Part shown: one piece after another, positions 35,532 through 48,906 of the stretch | How positions within the stretch are numbered: position 1 is the stretch's first letter | Layout of the letters: each line of letters starts with the position of its first letter | Assembly (NCBI GenBank): GCA_947623455.1 | Contig: OX392532.1 | Span: 25,890,792 to 25,954,791, forward strand | Length of the DNA: 64,000 bases | Origin: Mimachlamys varia | Lineage: Eukaryota; Mollusca; Bivalvia; Pectinida; Pectinidae | Direction: 5' to 3' | Translations under genes and position numbers: made by a program | The notes under the pieces: model-generated | Seen by the model: only the letters and a program-made list of their open reading frames with translations | Told to the model about the DNA's origin: nothing | Databases searched by the model: none

Positions 35532-36689
35532 TCAGCCTGAATGTTCATAACCCTTGGATGTAAACTCTAACGCGGAAGCAAGATAATCCACCACAAGTTT
35601 ATCCGTCCATGAAGGCCTTTGGACACTTTCCAGAAAACCACAATGGCCGCCATGGTCTGTTGCCACTAGCAACATATTTGGATAAAATTGAAAAATATCG
35701 AATGGAGTATCTTTATGTTTACATATGGGATCGTCAGTACTACTCACACATAGTACAGGTACGGATATATCGTCAACATCCCGCATTGGGTCATTCCGTT
35801 CAAGAAATTGGTCAAGAGACTCGTTGCCACGGCAATAGACAAACTTTTGAAATGTCAACATGCTCCCGCACAACATGGCTTTGACAATGTCCACTACTTC
35901 TGATAGAGCATGTGCATGCTTAAACAACATGAGTTTTAATTTTGATAACAATGCAAATTCATAAAAGTTTGACATTCCACGAATAAGTGTTTGTGACGCA
36001 TCGTACACCGGCGATATGAAGGCCGTTGCTTTGAGTCTTGTCGAGGAACCGTACTCTCCTAAATACGAAAACAACACGGTGGAGCCCGATCCCATGGCAA
36101 CCGCGACAATATGGGAGCGAGAATGCTTTTGATGGATATACAGCACAGACTGCCTAACGTCCAGAGGATCTCCGAAGCTCTGCAACTTTTTCGTTGTTAA
36201 GAAACTATTTCCGTGTCCACGGCTGTTAAACACCACAGTTCTGAAACCTTTACGAGCGGCGCATGCGCATAAGTCTGAGACGGAATTAGCGTCACCAGTC
36301 AGTGAAGGAAAAACGATACAAATTGGGCTATTTCGTCTGATGACGTAGTTTGCTCCGATTACCCAATCAAGGGCAACCACCCCTTTATCTGAAAGTTGGA
36401 GATATTCCCGTTCGAAATGGACAATAGACTGTGGCCGGACACAGCCGAGGAATGTCTGCACGTGACGGTTTTTGAGCCAGAAGCTGGGCCGGAAGGGCCG
36501 TCTCATGATCGATGACTTGTTGAGTAGATGAGTATTGAGAGCCGACTCCTTGTAGTACAACTTCGGTAGAGTATCAGTCGAGGAGAAAAACGAACGTACA
36601 TAGAGCATGGCAGCCAAAACGGAAGTACATACAAGTGTCAGCGCAACCGGAAGTGGCACCATGAAGGGTAAGAGGACCATACTGTCCAT
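35532..36689 (-). CDS. ABHD15: ABHD15-like alpha/beta-hydrolase, 385 aa, apparent loss of the nucleophile Ser
   Basis: One uninterrupted exon. Residues 4-30 form a hydrophobic N-terminal anchor. Family blocks follow: RPFRPSFWLKNRHVQTF (64-80), FPSLTGDANS (127-136), FNSRGHGNSF (154-163), AVAMGSGSTVLFSYLGEYGS (196-215), ISPVYD (225-230), NDPMRDVDD (299-307), PVLCVSSTDDPIC (311-323) and DHGGHCGFL (345-353). The last four match vertebrate ABHD15 as I remember it. The acid (Asp319/320) and His349 remain, but Ala198 sits where a nucleophile Ser is expected. It is shorter than human ABHD15, which is over 450 residues. Mammalian ABHD15 is an ER/membrane-associated protein linked to adipocyte lipolysis control through PDE3B. 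The mollusc role is unknown. The start has A at -3 and G at +4. Confidence 0.9.
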   Translation of the reverse strand: MDSMVLLPFMVPLPVALTLVCTSVLAAMLYVRSFFSSTDTLPKLYYKESALNTHLLNKSSIMRRPFRPSFWLKNRHVQTFLGCVRPQSIVHFEREYLQLSDKGVVALDWVIGANYVIRRNSPICIVFPSLTGDANSVSDLCACAARKGFRTVVFNSRGHGNSFLTTKKLQSFGDPLDVRQSVLYIHQKHSRSHIVAVAMGSGSTVLFSYLGEYGSSTRLKATAFISPVYDASQTLIRGMSNFYEFALLSKLKLMLFKHAHALSEVVDIVKAMLCGSMLTFQKFVYCRGNESLDQFLERNDPMRDVDDISVPVLCVSSTDDPICKHKDTPFDIFQFYPNMLLVATDHGGHCGFLESVQRPSWTDKLVVDYLASALEFTSKGYEHSG

Positions 36690-37708
36690 ATTGTCTGTTT
36701 GGATCGCTGTTTATATTGTCATGTATGGTTCTAAAGCACTAGAGTTTGTATAACAACACTGGCATACCAAATTCGCCGCCCGCCTTTAAACAAATGTCTG
36801 CATAATGATGATTAAATAATGACATGCTTGATCATCCTTGTCACACAGGCGTTTATTTCCAAATAAATATCAATCGTCACAAATCAAGCGTCTGATGGAT
36901 TTTGACGTTAATGGCTTCCGTCGTAAAACTGTGATGTAACCTTGATGAGTTCAGACGATTCGGTTGTCTCGCTCTGGTGACAATAAACGTTTGTCTGCTG
37001 ATCAGTAAGAAAGGCTGTAAAGTCACTCAAGTGTGTCATTCTGGTGAATATTTGAATCTTGATTGACGATGCCTCATTGTGTCTGAAAAGAAATTAACGA
37101 TGGCAAATGAATTATGGTGTACACAAATATGTTTTGAAAACGTTGAGAATGTAAACAACAAACGCAGTTAATGTGGAAAATATGACCGTTCTTTACCACA
37201 CGCTGAGAAAGAGTCTTCACAATTTGCGCAAAAGCAGATCTTGTTTCTTAATTTTCATTAGTTACATATTGAATATCTTACTGCCTTTTAACCGCTCAGT
37301 AATGTTCTGTCGCATTCAAAATGTGTTGTTCAGAGTTTTGAACGACCATCGGAAATGTAACACGGCTAATCCGTTGCATTTTCAGTTGAAATCTCCTAAT
37401 CTAAATAAAATATAAAGCTGGGAATTGTATTGCGTGTATATCTAAGATTGCTGACACCATGGGACGCCTGTCTGTGCTCGTCACTGGAATTAATTCATAT
37501 GTATCACTTACTACGAGTCGTGTTCGGGGACTTTATGTGTTTTCGAATGTAAACAACTTTTTTACCATAAATATTTTAATAAGGCTGTAAACGGGTAGCG
37601 ACACCTGGGGACATTAACATGCATGATATGCGTAACATTTTTGTGATTTATTGAGTTTAACGACTAAACAACAAATGGGGTTTTATGTATTTTCTCTTCA
37701 CTTCCTAA
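36690..37708 (-). other. Upstream region of the ABHD15-like gene
   Basis: No further coding sequence is supported. The promoter must lie here because the gene reads leftward, but I see no convincing TATA or initiator to place it. Confidence 0.35.
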
Positions 37709-37737
37709 CAGGGGCCGCAGTGGCCGAGTAATTAAGG
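37709..37737 (+). mobile_element. Truncated SINE head (A box) at the edge of the 25-bp satellite
   Basis: GGGGCCGCAGTGGCCGAGTA followed by ATTAAGG resembles the 5' end of Leu/Ser-tRNA-derived SINEs (A-box TGGCCGAGT). The rest of the SINE is missing and the satellite starts at once. Confidence 0.55.
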
Positions 37738-40700
37738 ACAACAACTGGTTTACCCGATAATGACAACAACTGGTTTACCCGATAATGACAACATCTGGTT
37801 TACCCGATACTAACAACAACTGGTTAACCTGATAATGACAACAACTGGTTTACCCGATAATGGCAACAGCAGGTTTACCCGATAATGACAACAACTGGTT
37901 TATCCGATAATGACAACAACTGGTTAACCTGATGATGACAACAACTGGTTTACCTGATAATGACAACAACTGGTTTACCCGATAATGACAACAACTGGTT
38001 AACCCGATAATGACAACAACTGGTTTACCCGATAATGACAACAACTGGTTTACCCGATAATGACAACTGGTTTATCCTATAATGATAACAACTGGTTTAC
38101 TCGATACTGACAACAACTGGTTTACCCGATAATGATACTGACAACAACTGGTTAACCTGATAATGACAACAACTGTTTTACTCGGTAATGACAACAACTG
38201 GTTTACCCGATAATGACAACAACTGGTTTACCCGATAATGACAACTGGTTTACCCGATAATGACAACAACTGGTTAACCTGATAATGACAACTGGTTTAT
38301 CCTATAATGACAACTGGTTTATCCTATAATGACAACTGGTTTATCATATAATGATAATGACAACAACTGGTTTACCCGATAATGACAACAACTGGTTTAT
38401 CCGATAATGACAACAACTGGTTAACCTGATAATGACAACAACTGGTTTACCTGATAATGACAACAACTGGTTTACCCGATAATGACAACAACTGGTTAAC
38501 CCGATAATGACAACAACTGGTTTACCCGATAATGACAACAACTGGTTTACCCGATAATGACAACTGGTTTATCCTATAATGATAACAACTGGTTTACCCG
38601 ATAATGACAACAACTGGTTTATCCGATAATGACAACAACTGGTTAACCTGATAATGACAACAACTGGTTTACCTGATAATGACAACAACTGGTTTACCCG
38701 ATAATGACAACAACTGGTTAACCCGATGATGACAACAACTGGTTTACCCGATAATGACAACAACTGGTTTACCCGATAATGACAACTGGTTTATCCTATA
38801 ATGATAACAACTGGTTTACCCGATACTGACAACAACTGGTTTACCCGATAATGATACTGACAACAACTGGTTAACCTGATAATGACAACAACTGTTTTAC
38901 TCGGTAATGACAACAACTGGTTTACCCGATAATGTCAACAACTGGTTTACCCGATAATGACAACTGGTTTACCCGATAATGACAACAACTGGTTAACCTG
39001 ATAATGACAACTGGTTTATCCTATAATGACAACTGGTTTATTCTATAATGATAATGACAACAACTGGTTTACCCGATAATGACAACAACTGGTTTACCCG
39101 ATAATGACAACTGGTTTATCCTATAATGATAACAACTGGTTTACCCGATAATGACAACAACTGGTTTATCCGATAATGACAACAACTGGTTAACCTGATA
39201 ATGACAACAACTGGTTTACCTGATAATGACAACAACTGGTTTACCCGATAATGACAACAACTGGTTAACCCGATAATGACAACAACTGGTTTACCCGATA
39301 ATGACAACAACTGGTTTACCCGATAATGACAACTGGTTTATCCTATAATGATAACAACTGGTTTACCCGATACTGACAACAACTGGTTTACCCGATAATG
39401 ATACTGACAACAACTGGTTAACCTGATAATGACAACAACTGTTTTACTCGGTAATGACAACAACTGGTTTACCCGATAATGACAACAACTGGTTTACCCG
39501 ATAATGACAACTGGTTTACCCGATAATGACAACAACTGGTTAACCTGATAATGACAACTGGTTTATCCTATAATGACAACTGGTTTATTCTATAATGATA
39601 ATGACAACAACTGGTTTACCCGATAATGACAACAACTGGTTTACCCGATAATGACAACAACTGGTTTACCCGATAATGACAACAACTGGTTAACCTGATA
39701 ATGACAACTGGTTAATCCGATAATGACAACTGGTTTACCCGATAATGATAATGACAACAACTGGTTTACCTGATAATGACAACAACTGGCTTACCCGATA
39801 ATGACAACAACTGGTTTATCCGATAATGACAACTGGTTTACCCGATAATGATAATGACAACAACTGGTTTACCCGATAATGACAACAACTGGTTTATCCG
39901 ATAATGACAACTGGTTTACCCGATATTGATAATGACAACAACTGGTTTATCCGATAATGATTATGACAACATCTGGTTTACCCGATAATGACAACAACTG
40001 GTTTATCATATAATGACAACAACTGGTTTACCCGATAATGACAATGACAACAACCGGTTTATCCTATAATGACAACATATGGTTTACCCGATAATGACAA
40101 CAACTGGTTTACCCGATAATGACAACAACTGGTTTACCCGATAATGACCATGACAACAATTGGTTTATCCTATAATGACAACATCTGGTTTACCCGATAA
40201 TGACAACAACTGGTTTACCCGATAATGACAACAACTGGTTTACCCGATAATGACAACAACTGGTTTACCCGATAATGATAATGACAACAACTGGTTTATC
40301 CTATAATGATAATGACAACAACTGGTTTACCCGATAATGATAATGACAACAACTGGTTTATCCTATAATGATAATGACAACAACTGGTTTACCCGATAAT
40401 GATAATGACAACAACTGGTTTATCCTATAATGATACTGACAACATCTGGTTTACCCGATACTGACAACAACTGGTTTACCCGATAATGACAACAACTGGT
40501 TAACCTGATAATGACAACTGGTTTATCCTATAATGATAATGACAACAACTGGTTAACCCGATAATGACAACAACTGGTTTACCCGATAATGACAACTGGT
40601 TTATCCTATAATGATAACAACTGGTTTACCCGATACTGACAACAACTGGTTTACCCGATAATGATACTGACAACAACTGGTTAACCTGATAATGACAACA

Positions 40701-43700
40701 ACTGTTTTACTCGGTAATGACAACAACTGGTTTACCCGATAATGACAACAACTGGTTTACCCGATAATGACAACTGGTTTACCCGATAATGACAACAACT
40801 GGTTAACCTGATAATGACAACTGGTTTATCCTATAATGAAAACTGGTTTATTCTATAATGATAATGACAACAACTGGTTTACCCGATAATGACAACAACT
40901 GGTTTACCCGATAATGACAACAACTGGTTTACCCGATAATGACAACAACTGGTTAACCTGATAATGACAACTGGTTAATCCGATAATGACAACTGGTTTA
41001 CCCGATAATGATAATGACAACAACTGGTTTACCCGATAATGACAACAACTGGCTTACCCGATAATGACAACAACTGGTTTATCCGATAATGACAACTGGT
41101 TTACCCGATAATGATAATGACAACAACTGGTTTACCCGATAATGACAACAACTGGTTTATCCGATAATGACAACAACTGGTTAACCTGATAATGACAACA
41201 ACTGGTTTACCTGATAATGACAACAACTGGTTTACCCGATAATGACAACAACTGGTTAACCCGATAATGACAACAACTGGTTTACCCGATAATGACAACT
41301 GGTTTACCCGATAATGACAACAACTGGTTAACCTGATAATGACAACTGGTTTATCCTATAATGACAACTGGTTTATCCTATAATGACAACTGGTTTATCA
41401 TATAATGATAATGACAACAACTGGTTTACCCGATAATGACAACAACTGGTTTATCCGATAATGACAACAACTGGTTAACCTGATAATGACAACAACTGGT
41501 TTACCTGATAATGACAACAACTGGTTTACCCGATAATGACAACAACTGGTTAACCCGATAATGACAACAACTGGTTTACCCGATAATGACAACAACTGGT
41601 TTACCCGATAATGACAACTGGTTTATCCTATAATGATAACAACTGGTTTACCCGATAATGACAACAACTGGTTTATCCGATAATGACAACAACTGGTTAA
41701 CCTGATAATGACAACAACTGGTTTACCTGATAATGACAACAACTGGTTTACCCGATAATGACAACAACTGGTTAACCCGATAATGACAACAACTGGTTTA
41801 CCCGATAATGACAACAACTGGTTTACCCGATAATGACAACTGGTTTATCCTATAATGATAACAACTGGTTTACCCGATACTGACAACAACTGGTTTACCC
41901 GATAATGATACTGACAACAACTGGTTAACCTGATAATGACAACAACTGTTTTACTCAGTAATGACAACAACTGGTTTACCCGATAATGACAACAACTGGT
42001 TTACCCGATAATGACAACTGGTTTACCCGATAATGACAACAACTGGTTAACCTGATAATGACAACTGGTTTATCCTATAATGACAACTGGTTTATTCTAT
42101 AATGATAATGACAACAACTGGTTTACCCGATAATGACAACAACTGGTTTACCCGATAATGACAACTGGTTTATCCTATAATGATAACAACTGGTTTACCC
42201 GATAATGACAACAACTGGTTTATCCGATAATGACAACAACTGGTTAACCTGATAATGACAACAACTGGTTTACCTGATAATGACAACAACTGGTTAACCC
42301 GATAATGACAACAACTGGTTAACCCGATAATGACAACAACTGGTTTACCCGATAATGACAACAACTGGTTTACCCGATAATGACAACTGGTTTATCCTAT
42401 AATGATAACAACTGGTTTACCCGATACTGACAACAACTGGTTTACCCGATAATGATACTGACAACAACTGGTTAACCTGATAATGACAACAACTGTTTTA
42501 CTCGGTAATGACAACAACTGGTTTACCCGATAATGACAACAACTGGTTTACCCGATAATGACAACTGGTTTACCCGATAATGACAACAACTGGTTAACCT
42601 GATAATGACAACTGGTTTATCCTATAATGACAACTGGTTTATTCTATAATGATAATGACAACAACTGGTTTACCCGATAATGACAACAACTGGTTTACCC
42701 GATAATGACAACAACTGGTTTACCCGATAATGACAACAACTGGTTAACCTGATAATGACAACTGGTTAATCCGATAATGACAACTGGTTTACCCGATAAT
42801 GATAATGACAACAACTGGTTTACCCGATAATGACAACAACTGGCTTACCCGATAATGACAACAACTGGTTTATCCGATAATGACAACTGGTTTACCCGAT
42901 AATGATAATGACAACAACTGGTTTACCCGATAATGACAACAACTGGTTTATCCGATAATGACAACTGGTTTACCCGATATTGATAATGACAACAACTGGT
43001 TTATCCGATAATGATTATGACAACATCTGGTTTACCCGATAATGACAACAACTGGTTTATCATATAATGACAACAACTGGTTTACCCGATAATGACAATG
43101 ACAACAACCGGTTTATCCTATAATGACAACATATGGTTTACCCGATAATGACAACAACTGGTTTACCCGATAATGACAACAACTGGTTTACCCGATAATG
43201 ACCATGACAACAATTGGTTTATCCTATAATGACAACATCTGGTTTACCCGATAATGACAACAACTGGTTTACCCGATAATGACAACAACTGGTTTACCCG
43301 ATAATGACAACAACTGGTTTACCCGATAATGATAATGACAACAACTGGTTTATCCTATAATGATAATGACAACAACTGGTTTACCCGATAATGATAATGA
43401 CAACAACTGGTTTATCCTATAATGATAATGACAACAACTGGTTTACCCGATAATGATAATGACAACAACTGGTTTATCCTATAATGATACTGACAACATC
43501 TGGTTTACCCGATACTGACAACAACTGGTTTACCCGATAATGACAACAACTGGTTAACCTGATAATGACAACTGGTTTATCCTATAATGATAATGACAAC
43601 AACTGGTTAACCCGATAATGACAACAACTGGTTTACCCGATAATGACAACTGGTTTATCCTATAATGATAACAACTGGTTTACCCGATACTGACAACAAC

Positions 43701-44962
43701 TGGTTTACCCGATAATGATACTGACAACAACTGGTTAACCTGATAATGACAACAACTGTTTTACTCGGTAATGACAACAACTGGTTTACCCGATAATGAC
43801 AACAACTGGTTTACCCGATAATGACAACTGGTTTACCCGATAATGACAACAACTGGTTAACCTGATAATGACAACTGGTTTATCCTATAATGACAACTGG
43901 TTTATTCTATAATGATAATGACAACAACTGGTTTACCCGATAATGACAACAACTGGTTTACCCGATAATGACAACAACTGGTTTACCCGATAATGACAAC
44001 AACTGGTTAACCTGATAATGACAACTGGTTAATCCGATAATGACAACTGGTTTACCCGATAATGATAATGACAACAACTGGTTTACCCGATAATGACAAC
44101 AACTGGCTTACCCGATAATGACAACAACTGGTTTATCCGATAATGACAACTGGTTTACCCGATAATGATAATGACAACAACTGGTTTACCCGATAATGAC
44201 AACAACTGGTTTATCCGATAATGACAACTGGTTTACCCGATATTGATAATGACAACAACTGGTTTATCCGATAATGATTATGACAACATCTGGTTTACCC
44301 GATAATGACAACAACTGGTTTATCATATAATGACAACATCTGGTTTACCCGATAATGACAACAACTGGTTTACCCGATAATGACAACAACTGGTTTACCC
44401 GATAATGACAATGACAACAACCGGTTTATCCTATAATGACAACATATGGTTTACCCGATAATGACAACAACTGGTTTACCCGATAATGACAACAACTGGT
44501 TTACCCGATAATGACCATGACAACAATTGGTTTATCCTATAATGACAACATCTGGTTTACCCGATAATGACAACAACTGGTTTACCCGATAATGACAACA
44601 ACTGGTTTACCCGATAATGACAACAACTGGTTTACCCGATAATGATAATGACAACAACTGGTTTATCCTATAATGATAATGACAACAACTGGTTTACCCG
44701 ATAATGATAATGACAACAACTGGTTTATCCTATAATGATAATGACAACAACTGGTTTACCCGATAATGATAATGACAACAACTGGTTTATCCTATAATGA
44801 TACTGACAACATCTGGTTTACCCGATACTGACAACAACTGGTTTACCCGATAATGACAACAACTGGTTAACCTGATAATGACAACTGGTTTATCCTATAA
44901 TGATAATGACAACAACTGGTTAACCCGATAATGACAACAACCGGTTTACCCGATAATGACAA
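37738..44962 (+). repeat. 25-bp satellite array, 7.2 kb, with 3,054-bp higher-order repeat
   Basis: The monomer joins TGACAACAACTGG with TTTACCCGATAA. Shortened monomers lacking ACAAC and insertions of ATAATG or ATACTG are common, as are GTTAACC and TTTATCC variants. Order-specific variants recur 3,054 bp apart from about 38,200 to 41,170 and from about 41,250 to 44,220 (for example ATGATTATGACAACATC and CAACAACCGG). A third partial copy, offset 1,263 bp, runs to the array end. A 547-bp sub-period is also present (38569 and 39116). Minus-strand 64-codon frames are repeat artefacts. Confidence 0.95.
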
Positions 44963-45040
44963 CTAACTTATCCAGTACTGACAACAAATACTCTGTAATT
45001 TATCCGATAATGACAACAAGTGTTCACGCTATAATAACAA
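44963..45040 (+). repeat. Degenerate right edge of the 25-bp satellite
   Basis: Diverged monomers (AACTTATCCAGTACTGACAA, then TTTATCCGATAATGACAAC, then a CTATAATAACAAA-like end) fade into unique sequence. Older copies at the array edge are the usual pattern for satellites. Confidence 0.7.
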
Positions 45041-47039
45041 AATTTCGCTGTTTGCCTACAGAAGGTTTTTCAATAAGGTAGCACCCTAAAGTCAGCATTA
45101 GATGCGCGTTTTGGAACATCAGAATATAAGTTAAAGCTGATAAAGCGAGACAAAATCAATCATACAAACGAAGATAATCGTTTAACATTTGAGGGCACAG
45201 ATGTCAAATAACAGATCCATCTGATGCTTACCACATCTGTGTTACACAAACACGCTTTACATACCTACAATACTGTATAATATGCAACCAAGTCTTAATC
45301 CGCCAGAGAAAGGACGACCGGCGTGAACTCGTGTGGTAAGACAAGTCTCCATTTCGTCAATATTCAGAGTTTAGGCTTCCTTTGTGTGCTTTCTATTTCT
45401 GTTTTATGTTTGCACGCTTGCAATACATCAACTAATAATATGTTACATAATCAATTAAAAATGCATGACAGGCCTTTCGCTCAAACAATTAAATGAACTT
45501 GAACTTGGTTATGTAAAATTTCACCTCTCGCATCCCGTTTTAGGACATCGTTCTGACGTCATTATAACTTGAAACCAATATCAGTGACGAATCTTTATAC
45601 AATTAGGTGTATTTAATATTTATTAAGGCTACTATATGTACCGTATGGTATGGTGATTCATGTATTTTAAATGCTGAACTCAACATAACTCAACTCATGA
45701 TTTTTTGGATATGATAAAATTGGAAAACCTTGAACTGATTAAAAAATAAGAAAATAAAATAAAAAGAATTAAATTAAATGACAGAAAACATAAGAATTGA
45801 CAGAAGTGAAGAAAACCTGAAGAAAAAGAATGAATGAAAAAGAAAAATTGAGATGAAGAAGGAATGAAAGAACGAAAGAATGAAAGAGAAAGAAAGACAA
45901 ATGGAAGGAAGAAAGAAAGAACAAGGTGTGCAAGATATGAGAGCCATATATATTTGAGAAGTAAACGTACCAGAAGTATATGGAAATGTATCAGATCAAA
46001 CAATCCGAATAAATAAGAAAATAAAAATGAAAAATTAAATGAATAAAAAAAAACCGCATTACATAAAAACAACGTCAAGAAAAAGCTATTGGATTATTAC
46101 AATAACTTGATTTTAGCGTTTGTAAACAAACTACTGAACGAAATAGCTCAACTTACCTTCAATTATAGGTTAGACCTCCTCGTAACGTTCTACAGACCTG
46201 TATGTAGGTATATATCTATACGTTCGGTGTATACACTATGTCAGGTGGCCTACTGTGTATGTTTTATATACTATGTATACCACTCACAGGTGTTGTGCCT
46301 GGGGTCAACCCTGTCCAATGCACTATATACTTCTAGTTCCCATCCGCGGGCTAATCGAAAGTATCAATCGGCGGTAATAAGGTCAGGTGTGACGTCACGA
46401 ACGTAATTGTTTGAGTAGTAATATGTATTTACGACCGCTGATGATCCGGTTTAATATGATAGAGTAACTTGTTCGGTTTCTACTTCTGCCAGTAAGCCGG
46501 TATATCAATAACCCTAGGGAAAACGAATCATTGTAAGTGGCCCATATCCAACATCTGATGGCAAAACTTGATAAGTTCCCTTGTTTCTAAACACTTGCTC
46601 TGATACGAATCCTTTCCCGTGATGGCTGCCTAGCTCAGTAGCCAAGTTTAACTTACTCACGACTCGCTTGCCATGAAATGTCTAGGTATCGTATTACACG
46701 TTCATGTTTACAACAGAGGGCGGTCTGAATGTCAGTTTTTGTAAGTCGTTGTTATGTTAATATGAAATAGACAGTTTCAATATAGTGGTAATCTTTGACA
46801 CATCGAGTCTTTTGTGAGAAAATCATTTCACCAATTAAGCTTGACCTACTTCCAGTTAGGTGATTTTGTTAAATATAGAAATGGTCCAGAAGGAGAGATT
46901 GGCCTCGGAAATTCTCTCAAACACGTATTTACTGCAGATGTTGTATTTGATTGTATAAGAAGATTGTATAACAAATTTGTCTGGTTCAAATTCGAATTTT
47001 GTCATCGTCAAACAATGTTTGTTTATCCATTGTAACAAT
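45041..47039. other. No gene; purine-rich low-complexity tract at 45720-46070
   Basis: The plus strand from 45720 to 46070 is built of GAAA/GAATGAAA units, giving a Phe/Leu/Ser-rich 127-codon minus-strand frame that I reject. The rest is unique-looking. Confidence 0.5.
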
Positions 47040-47625
47040 TTGGTTTAGTTTGATTGTTCTAACGTCCTATAAACAACTAAGGCCATTTAAGGCCGGCCTT
47101 ACAGTGTATGCGATGAGGATGCGTGTGTAGTTGGGAGGCCACGGTAAGCCTCGTTTCGATAGTCCGGATCTTTAGCCGATTTAAAGTGCTACCACACTGA
47201 AGTATACTGCCGAAGGCCCCCAGCAGAACATCCAACCCGGCCACATACCTACAAAGGGTTGAGCAGTCAGTTCACTCCAATAATGCTGAGCGTCCAGCAG
47301 GGAGTAGTAACTACGATTGTTAGAGACTTTGGTATGTCTCGGCCTGGGGACAGAACCAATAGCCTTACTCACAGGGATTAGTAACTACCATTGTTAGAGA
47401 CTGGTATGTCTCGGCCTGGGGACACAACCATAAGTCTTCCTTACAGGGGGCAAACCCTCAACAAAATGTCAAAGGTGTTGAGGTGTCGAGAAAGACATTA
47501 GGGAGAAGAAAGTTAAAAACGAAAAGAAAAGATAAGATCCCAAATTTAGTCGCCTCTTACGATCATTCAGTGGGGCAGCAGGTACAATAGTCTTGCTTGC
47601 GCCAAACCCGCAGGGCAGCCATTGT
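47040..47625 (+). repeat. Dispersed 'AAAGTGCTACCACACTGAAG' family, near-complete copy
   Basis: Block order: TGATTGTTCTAACGTCCTAT; AGTCCGGATCTTTAGCCGAT; AAAGTGCTACCACACTGAAG; TATACTGCCGAAGGC; AATGCTGAGCG; GAGACTTTGGTATGTCTCGG; and the tail CCCAAATTTAGTCGCCTCTT. Part of the middle (TTAGAGACT..GGTATGTCTCGGCC) occurs twice (47319-47350, 47392-47425). It is about 585 bp and non-coding. I have seen this family in bivalve sequence but cannot assign a class. It lacks clear terminal inverted repeats and coding capacity. Confidence 0.7.
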
Positions 47626-48309
47626 AACAAGGTTTAATCTCAACATTTACTTTTAGGTTTCGTTCATGTTTTGTTGCGTGTTTCTGGAAGGAATTCTTTT
47701 CTCCCTATTCTAGATTCCGACGACATGGTACAAAAATAGTTCTCCAATATGATACACTACTAGAATGCCGCTATCGGATCCGCGCTTTCATTAGGAGGCA
47801 AGTACATCAACATACCCTGTCTCCACACAAGCTGCACACACACCATACCTATACAACCGACATTTTCCCCCGGACAGCGATCTTCAGCCTACTTAAACAG
47901 TCGTTTTACACTACAAAGGACTTTCATTTTAATATGCTCCATTATGCAACCCCTGCTTGCCCCCTATACTAGGTTAAGAGTATTGAACCTGTGTAAATAC
48001 CTCAGTCAAGGGCATATCCTCCTAATGCTCAACACTTGAAACACATTTTTTTAAAATGTATTTAAGTGGAGACTGATCATGCAAACCGGATTTAAACAGA
48101 AATGATCAGGAAAATGATTTAAAAAAATATGTCTAAAACATTAAAACGTCAATATGTTCTTTTCGTTGTCAAATCACAGCTCCATACGTAATTGATTTAG
48201 CTGGGTGACTTCTGATTGGTTTCTATGTAGCTTTCCTGTTCAATTATTACAAAGAAATTAAAAAAACAAGATCGATTTGATTTTAAGTCAAAGTGCGTAT
48301 CCTGCTCCA
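47626..48309. other. No recognisable gene or repeat
   Basis: Unique-looking AT-rich sequence with only very short frames. Confidence 0.4.
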
Positions 48310-48383
48310 GTACTTACATCCTCGACATCCAGGGGTTACCTACCGTAGGTTATTGCAACCACTGGGTATCGAAGATGCAGTAC
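48310..48383. mobile_element. Small foldback of 74 bp
   Basis: GTACTTACATCCTCGACATC at the left pairs imperfectly with ATCGAAGATGCAGTAC at the right, with CCAGGGGTTAC/GCAACCACTGG inside. The arms are about 29 bp and the loop about 15. Confidence 0.55.
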
Positions 48384-48551
48384 TCCCGTATGGAGTGTCG
48401 TAACCTATTATACATGTACATGCCAAATAAACACTTTATACTAAAGGGTATATTTTATATATTATAGAAACTATCCTATAATCTTATAGAATATTGTATA
48501 AAGAATATTTCTTTTGAAATAAATGTATGCACCTACAAGGAAATAACCCTC

Positions 48552-48760
48552 AAATTGATATTAGAAACATCTATATCTAAGAAAGGAGATTTTTTATAAA
48601 CTATCACAAATTGATATAAGAATCACGAATTGATATTAGAAACATCTATATCTAAGAAAGGAGATATTTTATAAACTATCACAAATTGATATAAGAATCA
48701 CGAATTGATATTAGAAACATCTATATCTAAGAAAGGAGATATCTTATAAGCTAACAGAGT
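48552..48760 (+). repeat. 75-bp tandem repeat, about three copies
   Basis: ATTGATATTAGAAACATCTA followed by TATCTAAGAAAGGAGAT recurs at 48554, 48629 and 48704. The AAGGAGAT(A/T)T..TTATAAACTA segment is shared with the 36-bp array that follows, so the two arrays are probably related. Confidence 0.85.
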
Positions 48761-48906
48761 TATCAATTTATCAATAACAACTAAGGAACTATTTTATAAC
48801 TAATAAAGATATCTTTTATAAAGGATATACATGTATCTTTTGAAATAAAAAAATCTAGTACAGGAATCTCTAATAAAGGGTATTCCTTATAAACTAAATA
48901 TCTTTG

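Noticed and set aside
35609..35884. 91-codon plus-strand frame
   Set aside because: Antisense shadow of the ABHD15-like gene.
37850..42364. Eight minus-strand frames of about 64 codons (MLSLSGKPVVVIIG repeats)
   Set aside because: They are the same stretch of the 25-bp satellite recurring with its higher-order period.
25046..45040. CRISPR array or prokaryotic repeat system
   Set aside because: Repeats are directly adjacent with no unique spacers, and the DNA is eukaryotic.
45695..46078. 127-codon Phe/Leu-rich minus-strand frame resembling a membrane protein
   Set aside because: It is the complement of a GAAA-rich low-complexity tract.
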